Source of the DNA: Solen grandis
Lineage: Eukaryota; Mollusca; Bivalvia; Adapedonta; Solenidae
DNA: 64,000 nucleotides
Direction: 5' to 3'
Assembly (NCBI GenBank): GCA_021229015.1
Contig: CM037788.1
Span: forward strand, 52,717,360 to 52,781,359
Shown here one piece after another: positions 31,301 through 46,097 of the stretch (position 1 is its first letter; each line of letters begins with the position of its first letter). Position numbers and translations under genes: made by a program. Under the pieces are notes generated by a model. The model saw nothing but the letters and a program-made list of their open reading frames with translations, made no database searches and was not told where the DNA came from.

Positions 31301-34300
31301 TTTATAACTGCTTGCCGCTTAGTACGGGAGACCACTTAATATATATGGTGACATATTACAGGTTAACTATTCAGTGTAGATGACCACAGGTTTAACTGCA
31401 TCGCTGATCATTAGCTCTCGGCACAATTTTCTCATAATATATAAAGCCGTGATAGTGTTTATTAAATATCCGTACTGAACCTGCATCTACTGGTGCATTT
31501 TCAGTTCGTCTATTTTGTTACAAAATTTTCGTTTTAAATTGCAAAGCGTTTTAGTTCCTCTGCGATGCTTACAAAAAACACTTCACTTTATACTTTTCTG
31601 TATCTGCAAATGTAGATCAGACGTTTCTGTGTTCCAGTATAATTGCTGTTTGCGTTTTTTTTTTTTTTTTCCAATTTAATTATTTCACTCAGTGTAATGT
31701 TCACATCTGTGAGGAAAAGAACAGGTCAATACGATTTTCATAGATGAGCAATTGTGATAACCCAGCGTCCGTCGTCGTCCATCGCCCGTTGTCAACCATT
31801 TGCTTTAAATGACATCTTTGAAACCACTAGGCAGAAATTGATTAAATTTGGCATGAATGATCCTTGGGCGGCCCTTCACAATAGTTACTAAAATAAACTT
31901 GATCTATGCAGAACTCTGGTTACGATGGCAACCAGCAAAATTTTACTTTAAAAACTTCAAAAATATTCTCCTCTGAAAGCAGTGGCCAAAACACGTCATG
32001 CCTGTCTACCATAAGTTGAAACCACCTTAAAAAATGAGCCCCCTACAAGGTCCTGTAGTTTAGTTTAAACATATTTTATTTCCCAAACAAAGTTACAAAG
32101 AAAACCATCAGTGCAGCATATACATATATGAAATGTAAATACGTTACAGGATGTCATCAAGATATTGATATTAATACATGGGGATTTAAACGAAAAATAC
32201 CAAAAGATTATGAAGCACTTGAATGTGTCTTGATCCTTGGTAATAAAAAACTGGAACGATTTGTCTGTCAGAGTTAAGGTATTTTTTGAATACATGTAGA
32301 GACGATGCATTTCTTATATCAATAGAAACAGAGTTCCATACACGTACTGCTGTAGGTAGAAATGAATGTTTGAGCGTGTACACATCTTATATTGTGATTA
32401 TTTCTACGTTGATATCTAGAGTAAGTGTTGAGATTTGGTACTAATGAGGATGGGTAACTTGACGTTAAGCTGTAAAAAAATTATAGAATAGAACAAGACG
32501 ATGTTTCTTTCATCGATTAGCTAAGGAATCCCATGCAGTTTCATGTTGTAGTTTGTTAAGTGATACTAATTTGGTTGCACAAGTGACAATTCTTGCACAT
32601 TCGTTTTGTATTTTATCTAACTGGTAATTTTCAGGGTTTGGTAGTTTCCTAATTATAGCTCTGTGTAGAAAAATTCAAAATTCTTCTATGAGGCCAATGA
32701 CCAGAATTTCATTTCATTTTAAAACGGCTATTAACCATATTTGCTTAAATAAAGTTTATCCCATAAAAGATAAGGCCCTTTTTGTCATGTATGATCACCT
32801 TATGGCCGTCTGCCATAATTGCTAAAATGAAGCTGATCTCTTGAAAAATGAGGTCCCTATGGGATTGGGTATTTTCCTTATATAGCTCTATATAGAAAAT
32901 TTCAGAATTCTTCCTCTATGACGCAAATAGGCAGACTTTAATTTCTTTTTGCTCAAATGGTCACCTCATGGATGTCTACCATTATTCCTAAAATAAAGAT
33001 GATCTCATGAGAAACGAGGCCTCCAGATTATTGATTCAGTTAAGAATTCTTAGCATCTGAAACTTGATGCTGTTGGAAGTATTAATATTAAGGGATTTGA
33101 ATGGCTTTTAATAAGCATATGTACTCTGGTGAGCGATCTAGGGCCAGTATGGCCCTCTTGTTTGTATTTTGAATCGCTATATCCAGCTGGGCAACGAATA
33201 ACAAAAGGGAATAAAATACATACATACGTTTCCATTATGAAATGTGTAACTTATGTTCCAAAAACTTGGCTTAACAACTTTAAGTATTATGCTGGAATAG
33301 GACAGAAAAGAGTTTGAAAAATCTTCCATTCTTTTCGATATTTTTTGACAAACTGTTTTTTTTTTGTAGATGATTATTATCATACCGAATTTATAATAGC
33401 GTACTGCCTTAAGATACATCGCAAGTTCAATTATGAAACTGCTTTAACTTTTATTGCTGAATAAATATGTAAAAGTATAAACTTTAACCACAGCTTTTAT
33501 AATTTAATAATCAATAAGAGGAGAAAGACATGGTACCAAAACTCAAACGTCATCTTGGTACATGATCCTAAAATATTTAAATATCCACACGAATAAAATA
33601 TAACTAACTTTTTTTTCTTTCTAAATATGACATTGATCTGAATGAAACATTAACTAAGAAAAATAGAAAAACCCTGTTTGGAATCGAACCCTAATCCCGA
33701 GTTTCGAAGCTGTTCACAGTAATTCTAGCTGTTCCTGATTTGGAGGTAATATGTCAGAGTTCCAGAACCTTAAGAGTCGCATCAACCCTCATCGCCAAAA
33801 GGACCCACCAGCTATTTCAATGGTGACAGAATGTCACAAATTCATTTTCTTGTTCGTACGGAAATAAACAGTAGGGCATTGAAATATGATCTTTACCGTT
33901 AAATTATACAAGATAATCCTTCATGTATTTGTGGTGAGACTGAAGATTGATTGTCACCTTTTTCATTCCACTGCCCACTTTAAAGTCACTTTCGTCAGCC
34001 ACTTTTAAACAATATCTCACACTATTTTACACCATCCTTTGTGGTCATTCTCTAACTTATTTTCTGCTGGAAAATCGTACAACATTATACTATTCGAAGT
34101 GTGTTTTTCTCATCACCAGAACATTCAAACATTTTGACAGTTGATATCTTCTTTCCTTACCCTCAATGCGCCATTAACAACCCCGTTTTAAAAACACCGA
34201 TATCATATAAATCTATAACTTGAAGCTTTGAATTCACTTATGTTACTTTCATAACATTCGATAATCTTTAAATTTTGAAACATATTTGTTTTAAGAATCG

Positions 34301-37300
34301 TAAAATCTCTATAATTATTGTATAATATATTTTCAGGATGGGAACTACAATAGGCTTTTAGCTTAAAGTTTCCAGTTTTGATCTGTTTGTATGTACATTG
34401 GTTTTCTGTATTTAATATTTGTAATATGTTATATACGAATGAATTATGTTTAAGAAAAAAAATCCGAATCTTTCTTTCAATATGCATTTATGTGTATTCC
34501 TTTATTTGGATAAACAAGATTGAAATGCCAGTTTTATCGTCGCTCTTAGATGCAGACATGGAAATGCGCAAAAGTTGGGCTTAAAATCATAACACGAAAG
34601 ACATTAAAAAGCAAAAATAAAACATTGGATAATATGATATCAGAAAAGTTGATGGATGTATTTTTTGACAGGAGCATTGATACAAATGATAAAGATTCAT
34701 AAAATGTCTGTATTTGAAATGTTTTCAACTCGAGATCTCATATTCGTCGATGCAATATCGATTAATAAATTTAATGTAATCCATCCATCATTAAATTACA
34801 ATCATGGTTCTTCAAATATTTAAAAAAAATTCAGAGCAGATGCATGTATCTATTGATTTGTAATTATAGGTTGTTTTGCTCTACGTCTAAAAAGGCTTGA
34901 ATATACTATAAATTTCCCCCAATTACATGATAGGGCATGATGATGATTTTATGATGAATGGAATACCTTAAATAAAATGTTGTTTAACGTGTTTTACATC
35001 ATTTTAGGGATGAATTTAAAATAATTAAACTGTCAATGAAAGACAATAGAAGACGGTTATTTTGACGCCGCTAAACAAAATCTTTAACAGTCTGTTGGGT
35101 AAGTCTGCCGGTAACCAAAGAGTGCTTCATTAATATTGAAGAAACGTGTCACAATAGAGCGATGTTTATCCCTGTCTTACGATTATCACATTTAACAATA
35201 AAGGTGGAACCATGCAGGTTTTTGTCTAGACAAATTTGTTAGAGAAAAGAAAATGTTTAAAGTTTGGCTTCATTTTTTGTTAACCGTTTACTTTCTTGGA
35301 ATTATATCTATAATGGGTGCCATCGTCCAGTGGTAACAGATCCTTAGAAAGAGGAGGCAAGGGTTTCCATGACGCTCCCAGTACTGGGCCATCCCGAGAA
35401 CCATCAAGAAGGATTAAAATCATTTGTAGATTAAGTGGGAAAACTTGCTTCTCAATCGATGCATAATAAATTAAGCTAAACTAAAATATTCCAAAAGTTT
35501 CCCTCAAAGGGTGGATATAGGAGCTAGAATGTAAGGTAACATTCTCGTTGATACTCATGATGACGCTCACGTGGTCCATACAATAGTTGGAAATCGAAAA
35601 ACAAGGAGAAAACCCGCGTGTTGAAACGGGCAGTTCTATTACCATTTTCTTACGATTTGACCATGCTAAGACCGAAATTAGTTTGCATTGGTAGAAAGCC
35701 AGTATTAACCGTTGGCTAATGGTAACCACAACGCTATTTAGGTACCCTGAGTCTGTTGCTTTTTTGCCAGTGAGATTTTTCTTTAATGATTTTTAGATGC
35801 GAGACAAACCCAGACGGCAGTCTCGAACTTCATTACTACACCATCCGACCGGGCTTGTACCCCATCGTCCTGGGTAGGTACCACGTGTTACCTCGTGCAC
35901 CTTGTTCAGTAAGGCTGAAAACTGTCCAATATTTCATAAATCCTGTAGGTCCGATTCTATAAAATGCTGTATAGTTTGAGTCGCCTATCACACTTTAAAC
36001 ATTTTATATTTGACACCACAAAAACAGCATGAGGAATTGAAGCATTCGGGTTTACTGTTTTTTTTTTTTTTTTTGTTTTTTGTTTTTTTTTTCTGTTTTT
36101 TTTTTTACTAGGGTCAGATTTCATTAATAGACTGCAATTTACATAATTATTAGATTTATACTGTAGAATAATACTCCATATGGGGTACTGATATAACAAA
36201 AAGACATGTTTTAAGTTATCTATTTGTTCTCAGAGTCATTTTTTAAAAACATTTTAATAGTGTACAGTTTCTAGTCACTATGGTCATTTCAGTCTAATAA
36301 CATGCTTGCTTATACGCAAGCGTAAAATGGCTGCCGAAACAAATGAATGATGTATGACAGAATAAAATCATGCGTCATGTTTTAATTAATATTAATCAAT
36401 CACTATCAATCAATGGGGTCGCCTGGTCCTGTATTTAGTTACATGTCCCTAAGACTGGAACCGTCAATTAAACATTTTTCTAAATAAACACTCGAAAGGA
36501 ATGGTCTACAGATAACGATTGGATAAAAATATAAGTCGAAAGGAAATTGATTATGTTTAAGTTTTTTAAGTTATTTTTTGTGTGTTTTATGTGTGTGTAT
36601 GTGTGTTTTCCCCCATAATATTTTTTTTTGACAACATACTATAAAATGTCAACATTTTTTAGTGCAGATACATTTCGTTGTGGGACCGCAGTAGCGTCAT
36701 AACGCATAAGACATTTTAAAAACAATAAAAGACTCGACTGCCTTTGGTCCGAAGTTTGCAGAAGACAACAATTCAGTGTTCCGGTTCCTCGTGTTTCTTT
36801 GATGTTGTCTGTTACTTCCACAGAGGAAAGCAAGGTTCAGATCGGTGTCTGATATTTTAAGAAAGGGAAAATGTTTTAAAACTGTTCAACAATTCGCAGA
36901 AAACATACATTAATCCTTCAGTGCAATATTGAACAGTTTTCAGTGAACTAGTATTTTAAATTAGAAAAAAAAACTTGAGGAATAGTAAGCATTGATTCTT
37001 TCCTTTGTTGACGTAAAAGACAACACCAAAGAAATGGTTACCTCATGTTAATATCGAAGTCAATTTTCATTACTGGACTGCAATTAACATTTTAGTTTTA
37101 TTCTGTACTATACATCATACGATGTTACTAAAGAAGAGCAAATTACGTCACACAAATGTTTTAAGTTTACAGTGTACTTCATTTGTTCTCACAACTTAGA
37201 TAAATCACATCTCGTGCGGTATGTGGTCACTATTGTGGGAGGAAACGGATAACCCTGATTTTCCAGTGTGTCCCTCCAAATCGTCCAATGAAATGCTTGT

Positions 37301-40300
37301 ATTTCGTTCAAATGTCACATGTTGCCGTGAACCGTGAGGTTTTGATATGGACAAAATATAGTTTTATGGTTCCTACTTGACCAAAGAGAAATATGGGCGG
37401 AGCTAGTTGCGGTAGTCGCTGCATATTTTGTTAGCTCAAATATAAATAAACTCAGCGACACTGACTGAACCGTTATTAACACATCACATGAAACTGTCAA
37501 TCAAACGGGAGGCGGGTCAATAATGCGAGGTCAAAGGTATGTGACAAACTGTAAATATGTTATCGTATATAGTTTAATTTTTATAGATCTATCGCAGTGC
37601 TCCGCTTCGCGCCGCGTGCGATAAATCCATAAATTAAAAAATATAAATGATAACTAATACGTGTGTCTTCATAGGTGTCTGCACAGTGCTACCTTATATA
37701 CGTGACCGAGAATCGAAACCGTGTGATAATCACACTTAAAACCAAAACAAAATGAGCAATGCTTATATACTTGCCAAATAATGAGCAGATATCATTTCAG
37801 GAAAAAAATATGTTTTTGTTTTACTTAAATACTTCTATTTCCACTTACAATTCACAACATATATCACGAGTATATAACAAAACAGTATTTTGCCCTCGCC
37901 TTTGTATACCTTGTTTATGTTTTTACTGTGACCTCAGATCAACCTTACATTCAGTGATTTTGTATATTTCAGCAGTTTATGTTTAAAACTTACTAATTTC
38001 ACATTTCAAAGAATGATACTAGATTAACTAGCATGTCTTTCTTTCAAGCACAGTACCTGTCTTAGTTCATTTTTAAGTCATTTTGTTATTTAAAACATAT
38101 GAATTTTTGGTTTATTTTCCCATGCTCTTCTCAAGCCATTTTGACTTGTTTCAAATAACCCGACCGACCCGATGTTTTTGTACCGACCGTAAACTTTTTT
38201 TTTCCAAGCTTAAGGGTTATTACGGTTTCAAAACACTGTTTTTGTCACTTCCTCTAAAGAAATAAAGTAAAAGAGGAAAACAGTTTAAAATAAAATAAAA
38301 GTTCAGCCGACCTACCGACCCTATTTTTTTCGGAAATGTTAGTGGAAACAAACAACTTTTTTTGCCTAATACATAATTGTAAAACCGCCTATTTACACGT
38401 TTGTAAGGCGATAAACATTGTACTTGTTTTTGCCAAATAAAGAATTGAATTACTTCGCTCTCCAGGCTCCCTGTGGTCATAAGAGATCAAGATTAATTTT
38501 GGCATTAAAATCTAAATCGGCTGAAATTAAAACTAAAACTATTTGAGACTCGTGTTAATCTTTTATATACAAAGGTTTCTAGTCGATATTGTCAGCTTCC
38601 TACACTTATACTGAGAGAATATATTTTTAGCGCATCAGTTTGTTCACAGTGAAAAAAAATAAAATAAAAAGAGGATGCCTGAATACATTAAAACTGAAGC
38701 TTATATTAGATATTTCTTCATATATTTCATAATGATATATATAGATAGAATAGTGAAAAACACAAGCCTTCTGAAATGTTTCCAGGCCTTGTAAAAGCTG
38801 TGGCCAAAGACCTTTACGAGCAAGACGCTGATATTCAGTTTGTGCAAAAGTCTCAAGAACTGATAGGTGGCAAAACTCAGGAGCACGCGACCTTCCACGT
38901 CATTCTGCTGGATTCCAAAGAATCAAAGAAGAAAGAGACCAAAGCTCTTGCAAAAATCAAAGCCGACTTCCAGCCTTTCTTCCCCGCGCAATTCCACATC
39001 AGTGCCGAACAGTTCTGCAATGCATTCCCCTACCATCTCATCTTCGACCATCAGCTTAAGATCCGACAATGTGGCATGATGATACAGAAGTTGATAAAGA
39101 CTTCTACTGGGGGGAAAAGCTTACATGACATTTTCGAGCTGACGCATCCTCGTATGGACATGACAATTCCCAATATTCTCATGTTTATCAACGCCGTGTT
39201 TATGTTGCAAGTGCGGATTCAGCACACACATCGGGCAAAAATTAAAAATAACAAAGCCACACTTACACTGAAAGGTATGTTCATTGTGTTCCTATATATA
39301 TGCGGATCTTTGTGTCGTTTCCTTGCAAGCGTTAATTGCCTTGCATATTTTAGACTTCTATATTTTCAATTTACGCAAATGATAAGCGTATCATATCGTT
39401 TAGATCTAGGAGCCTGTTATTGTGCATAAATATCCATTATGAACATGCATACATATTAACTATGGCAACGAACAAAGGGGTCAGTAACTTTTTACTTGCA
39501 TTCTTTTACAACTTTTTATCGCAGTATTTATGAGTTTGGGTGTATACAAAATAAAACATACAGATGTGTGGTCATTTGTTGACTGGTATGCTGCAATACT
39601 AAGTCACATTATCCTGACACTGGGATAACTAGTTCTGGAACTATTCTTTCGTGCTGAGTGCCAAGCACACGCGGCATATACCAATACTATTATAACGACT
39701 TCAGAATGTCATGGCCGAGGATCGAATCGCGGGTGTTTTAGCTACTAGACCACCGGGAGAGTTATTTTTATGATTGAAATGCAAAGCCTAAACAAAACTT
39801 TCCTGTTTTTTGTGTCCAAATAACTAAGAAAATGCACATGTATATGCAAGCAACTAACGGGGGGGGGGGGGATCTGTTTGATATCAGTGCCTTTTTCCTG
39901 CCAGGGCTCACTTAATGTAATCCAGCCTTCATAAAACTGTGATCATGGTCCATCAAGTGATCATGGGAATTTTATTGTAAGTGCAAGCCTTTAAAGATTT
40001 AGCATATAATCCTAAGTCAGTGGATGCTTGAATCTATGCTTGAATCTACTCTGAAGTCTTTTTTAGCATTTGAAGGATCATGATTATGATTTGATGATTG
40101 ATGAATTACCTTAACATTACAACTGATCGATTGCCAAAATTCTTAAAACTAGAAACGTCAAAAATTATTTATAGTCACTTTCATTTAAATATTTGAATTC
40201 ATATATTGCTTATATTCGGCATTTTATTACTGAAAGTAAAACCTCATCCTTTATGAGCATATTTCAGTATTTCGAAAGCAATTGATAAGTTAAAATTGTT

Positions 40301-43300
40301 ATCCAAACACTCCTTGATTAATGACGTCATATCCGGTGCAGGTCAGATGATGTGGCTGGAGGACATTAAGTGCATGATCTTCATCAGCTCGCCACGCCTC
40401 TCCAGCCTCACGGAACTCATGGAAATGAACGTCTACCTGGCTGACATCCCGCTGTATGACGTCACGCGGGAACTGGTTCTCCTCAACCAACAGCGTATTG
40501 CCGAAATTGACATTGCGTAAGAATTATTTTATTTACATTGCTCACAATTTGCTATCATTGGTTATTACTATTTTTTATTGTAAACTTTTTTTTTCGGCGC
40601 GTGATTTTTGTAAGTAATGTGATTTATTTTGAAATTTCGTGAGTTATATTCTAACCTTGCATAAGTTTTCAATGTATTTTAAAATTTGCTTGATTTCTTT
40701 TTGTGTCTACTTTCAGTTCTTAATTTCTGTCAGTATTTATACTTAACAGTGCGTAAGGGTCATTTATTATGCTGGGCAAAAAAACAAAACAAAAAGAAAA
40801 GAAAAAGAAAAAAACAACAGCAACAAACAAACAAACAAACATCTGACGCTTATATGATCTTATAAATCACCCGTATGAGCTTCTTTTTCTAATGTATTAA
40901 AATAAAATGAATTTTACGGGAAATTATTTTTTCTCTTATATTTTGTTTCATGGTAGGGTGCGTTCACACTTTAGGTATTTACTCGATGGTATATGAACAG
41001 TCCGCGATATTGGTTTGGACTAATCAATACACGGGTTTAGGTTATCAAATTGTAAAACAATTTTGCATATCTATGATAATTATGTGGCTTAATCCTTTCC
41101 CTCACAGAGGACACAATGAAAAGACCTATCCGAACAGCATAAAACCAGATCAGCCTGCGAGTAACTCGCAGGCTGATCAGGTTTTATGCTGTTCGCTGCT
41201 CCTCAGTGGTCTGGAAATGAGGATTTTGTAATTAAATTTGGTAAGGTTTAACTGTGGTTTTCTGCAGATCAGGCTTTATGTGATACCTATTGAGGGCGTC
41301 AAAATGAGTCTATATGAGGGAAAGGGTTAAAAATGTGTATAAAATGATATTCTTTACTAGATTCAAGAAGTATGAAATATGCCTATAATAAATGGGACCA
41401 TAACATGACAGAGTACTTTCTTTCGATAGGATTTTGTGTCACTATCAATTAAGTGTTTCTTTTCTTTTATTATTATTTTTATCATCATTATTATTATTAT
41501 CATCATCATCACAAATACACATTTTACGAAGAATGAATACACAAAGCTGTTGATGATCAGTAAATAAATATTAAAGTAAAATCAAACAAAGAAAAAGGTT
41601 GGAATTAAGGTTTTAGATATACATATTACTTTGCTGTACATTTTAAATTTACTTAAGTTGAGTACGTATTTAATACTTATAACAGGGTTAGGAACGGAGT
41701 GCATATGGAACGAACGATTTTGCTAGTATGGTCACCGTATGAACTCGTCAATTAGTCAGTAAATTTTCTACAAAAAGAAAAAGCTTGCACAGTTTATAAT
41801 TAGCCGATCTAACTAAAACATCTGTTGTTTAACAACCAACTGACCAAGTACCGTGGGATAGACAATAAGTTTGAATTAAGCTTTAACGAATTGTTAGCAA
41901 ACGCTTGAAAATGTTGTTTAATATTGTGTGGTATATATAGTTAGATTGCATCAAAAGTTTTATGCAGATTTTTCTCCAAAGAAATTTGCTGTTAATTGCT
42001 GCATCTGCTAAATAGCAAACCGGATTGTGACGGTTAACCCTTTCACTCATATAGACTCATTTTGACGCACTCAATAGATACCACATAAAGCCTGATCTGC
42101 AGAAAACCACAGTTAAACCTTACCAAATGTAATTACAAAATACTCATTTCCAGACCACCGAGGAGCGGCGAACAGCATAAAACCTGATCAGCCTGCGAGT
42201 TACTCGCAGGCTAATCTGGTTTTATGCTGTTCGCATAGGTCTTTTCATGGTGTCCTCTATGAGGGAAAGGGTTAATTAGGCTAATAGATATAAATGACTT
42301 CCGGTTATCAGGGGCATAGCTTCCCATAGGCCTTGTAGGCCTACACTTTTTTTACCAGGAAAGAGAAATAATGCCAATGCCAAAAATACAGAATATTCAT
42401 ACACATGTACATTGTATTATAATATAACATGGATGTGCGATGATTTACTTGTCTACCCGCAATGACTAAAAATCCTTTGAACAGGTTATATACATTTATA
42501 CTAAATATACGCCAAAGTGCACCTACAACAATTTAGAGCATTTTAGGGCGAGGGGGATGTCCCCAAAACCCACCAGAATTTGCCCTATACATTATTTTGA
42601 ACCAAGCTATGCTCCTGGTTATGTATTTTGTTACAGAACAAGCAGTAAATTTGTTCCCTTCCACATGTCAAAACTTGAAACCCGCATATAGACACAAACG
42701 GATAACCTCGGCTATTTGCCAAATGCATTTATTTTTTTCAATATCGAAAATACAGTGAAATTATTAATGAATGCATAATGCCAGTCACTATGATTCGCCC
42801 CGCATTTCCGGTCACGAAAATGCATGAAGTCGATTCCTATTTCCTAAAGTGCTTAAGTGTGAATAAATAAGAATTTAGGCATCTGATTGTACTGAGCAAT
42901 TTAACTCCACTGGTGGAAATAGGTGGAAAATAGCCGGACGGTGAATGGTATCAATAGGCATATATCAAACTGATTCGGTTTTTAAAGGCATGCATTTACT
43001 ACAAAATTTCCATGATAATGCATTTGATGAACCCTTGTCGCGATTTAATGATGGATGGATTACCTAAAGTATCGCTTACAATAATGTTTGAAGTTATTTT
43101 GCTCTGGCTCTTGTAAATGGTAATTTGTGTGGTGCAGGAAGAAGCTGGACGAGACAACCATCGCGTTACGGAAGACGTCCCAAGCTCTGGCGGAGGAGAA
43201 GAAGAAGACGGAGACATTGTTGTATCAGATGTTGCCGGAGAAAGTCGCAAACGACCTTAAGAACGGACGGACCGTGGCAGCAGGTACGGCGTCTTGGCAA

Positions 43301-46065
43301 CGGAACTGATTCGGCCTAAAATGTCACATATATGTTTATTATTATCATTATTTTTTATTATTATTATGTTTAATTTTATTTTTAATTATTATTATTACTA
43401 TTATTATTGGTAGTAGTAGTAATAGTAGTAGTATTAGTAGTCGTAGTAATAGTATTTAAAAAAAAATTATAACTTATACTTGTCCTTTTGAACAGTTCAT
43501 AAACTGTACCAGTATTTTTTTAAAATTATTGCCCCATCGGGAATCGAACTCCGATACGTAACCAGTTTACGATGCCAAGGAAACAAGGAGCCATGTAATT
43601 TGTAAAATGTATAGTTTATCCTATTGAACATGTAATAAATAACTTATTAAGGCATCTTCATTTCTTGCTTTTTTTCGATTTAATAGTTTCGGAAAGAAAA
43701 GACTACTTAAATTGAGGTCAAAAACGTTACTGAATTTGCATTTAAAAAAGTGAAAACTAAACCATTTTGAAATAACTGTGTAATTCTATTGTTATTCATC
43801 CATGTTTTATCTCTTTCTGTCCGTGACAGAGAAGTTCGAGTCTGTGACGATCTTATTCAGTGACATTGTCACCTTCACAAACATTGCTGCAGCATGCTCC
43901 GCCATGGCGGTGGTCAACATGTTGAACGACATGTACTTCCGGTTTGACAACGCAACGAATGTACACGGTGTATATAAGGTACGTAACTCTTCTGTTGTGG
44001 TTTCGCCAGTTGTTTTTTTTTCTTTTCTTTTAAACGACGATCCCGAGTCCTACCGCATGCCAGCTACAAGATCGTCACAGTGACAAGGAGTGGTGAACAT
44101 AAGTCAGCCAATATTATACCCAGTCAGTCACAAAGCTTCTAATCTACAAAGAAAGAAGAAAAAACATCAGCAGTATGAGGCTGAACAATCTACGTTTGAT
44201 TTACAAACTCTCTGGGGCCTCCGTGGCCGAGAGGGTAAAGTCGCTGACTTAAACACTCACTCAGCCCCTCGACGCGTGGGTTCGAATCCCGGCAGGGTCA
44301 TTCGGATTTTCATGTGAAGAAACCTTCCAGTTGGCTTGCGGTAGATCGGTGGTTCTACCTGGATGCCTTCGTGCATTCGGGGTCTTCCTCCACCTGTAAT
44401 CAGCTGGACGTCGTCATATGACTGAAAAACTGTCGAAGCGACGGTAAACTCAAATAGTCAAGTCAAGTCAAGTCTTGTCAAGTAAAACTCATCTTATTTT
44501 ATACTCGTTGGAAGACACTAACGTAATGCGCGGGTTGTGGTCACGCGGGTTTTAAAGGGTCGAGTAACCTGAAGGCTGCTGTTTCAAGACCGGTCTCTTT
44601 TTTCCCCAAAAGCCTCTTTAGGCTGATAAAAGTGAGAAAGTTGTCAGTTACATACGGGTGCTTCGTCTACAGTATTGGTTCAAGCATGAGTGGAGGCTTG
44701 GAATAGGTTGGCTGACCGTCGATAAATGATCAAAGAATAACAGTAGTTGTGAAATACGGTTGCGTTGATCTGGATGTACTGTGTTATTACAATTAATTAG
44801 AACAAATCGAGAAAAATTCTAGAAAATAAAGAGTCGCACCCAGTAACCCATCATTAATGATGCACGATGCACTCAAAGGTGCAGATGCTCTATTTATTTT
44901 TAGCTCACCTGAGCACAAAGTGCTCAAGGTGAGCTTTTGTGATCGCCCTTCGTCCGGCGTCCGTCGTCGTGCGTCGTCCGTCGTCAACAATTTGCTTTAA
45001 ACGACATCTCCGCTGGACAGAATTTAATGAAACTTGGCAGGAATGTTCCTTGGGTGAGGCTCTACAAAAGTTGCTAAAATAAAGTTGATCCATGAAGAAC
45101 TCTGGTTGCCATGGCTACAAAAAGAAAAATAATTTGAAAACTTTAAAAGTCATCTCCTTCAAAACTACTGGCCAGATTTCAAAATAATTTGGTACAGATG
45201 TTCCTTGGGTCAACCTCTACCAAAGTTGCTAAAATTATTCCGATCCGTAAAAAAACATGGCCGCCAGGGGCGGGGCTTATTTGCCTTATATGTATATAGA
45301 GAAACCTTTAAACAACATCTCCTCTGAAACCATTGGACAGAATTTGATTAAACTTGGCAGGGATGATCCTTGGGTCAACCTTCACACAAGTTGCTAAAAT
45401 AAACTTGATCCATGTAGAACTCTGGTTGCCATGGCAACAAAAAGAAAAAAATATGAAAACTTTAAAAATCACCTGCTTCAAGACTACTGGCCAGATTTTA
45501 AAATAAATTGGTACAGATGTTCCTTGGGTCAACCTATTTATCTCAGGTGAGCGATTTAGGGCCATCATGGCCCTCTTGTTTGTTTTTTTGTTGTTGTTGT
45601 TTTGTTTTTTTGCTCTATTTTTTTTTCTCTATTTTTTTTGCTCTATTGTTTTTAATATTCCTAATTGCTCATTTCAACTCCTGTTTTCACTTGTATTCGA
45701 TAGACCCCAATTAAATTCCGTATGAACGTTTCCTTCTGCCAGATGCGTGTTACGTGTTTTCCCTAACGTTAATTAGCTGCCGACATTTGCAATATTTCGA
45801 TTTTCTTCCTTTTCCCGTTTGTAACAGGCAATTTCTCAACATTTCCAGTCGTTACTTATAAGAAGCGTCTACCAAATTACCATTTGAAGTAACTTAACAT
45901 CACTCCAAAAATGTTACGTGTGTTTCATGTTTAGTTTTAGTAGCATGCATCTTGTACTGTACACATTTAATTATTCAGATTTTTATCTTTTATGTTTTTT
46001 TTTTTTTTAATCAACTGCCATTAAATCAAATCTGACGTAGGCCTGAGGATGTCAAATGAGGACGC

Positions 46066-46097
<32 letters not shown>

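Larger units (their letters stand above)
30073..35796. other. Cyclase intron rich in repeats
   Basis: 5.7-kb intron. It contains a 32-bp tandem duplication (30374-30437), MITE family A copy 4, parts of a CTCACCTGAG-type element, a LINE relic on the minus strand, and a decayed SINE family B copy. No exon is seen. Confidence 0.65.
40517..43137. other. Cyclase intron
   Basis: 2.6-kb intron with two MITE family A copies in opposite orientations (41093-41326 and 42038-42271). No exon is seen. Confidence 0.65.

Noticed and set aside
44214..44290. Functional tRNA gene
   Set aside because: Boxes A and B are present, but the cloverleaf arms do not close and a SINE body follows; it is a SINE head. 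The same holds for 58196 and 9387.
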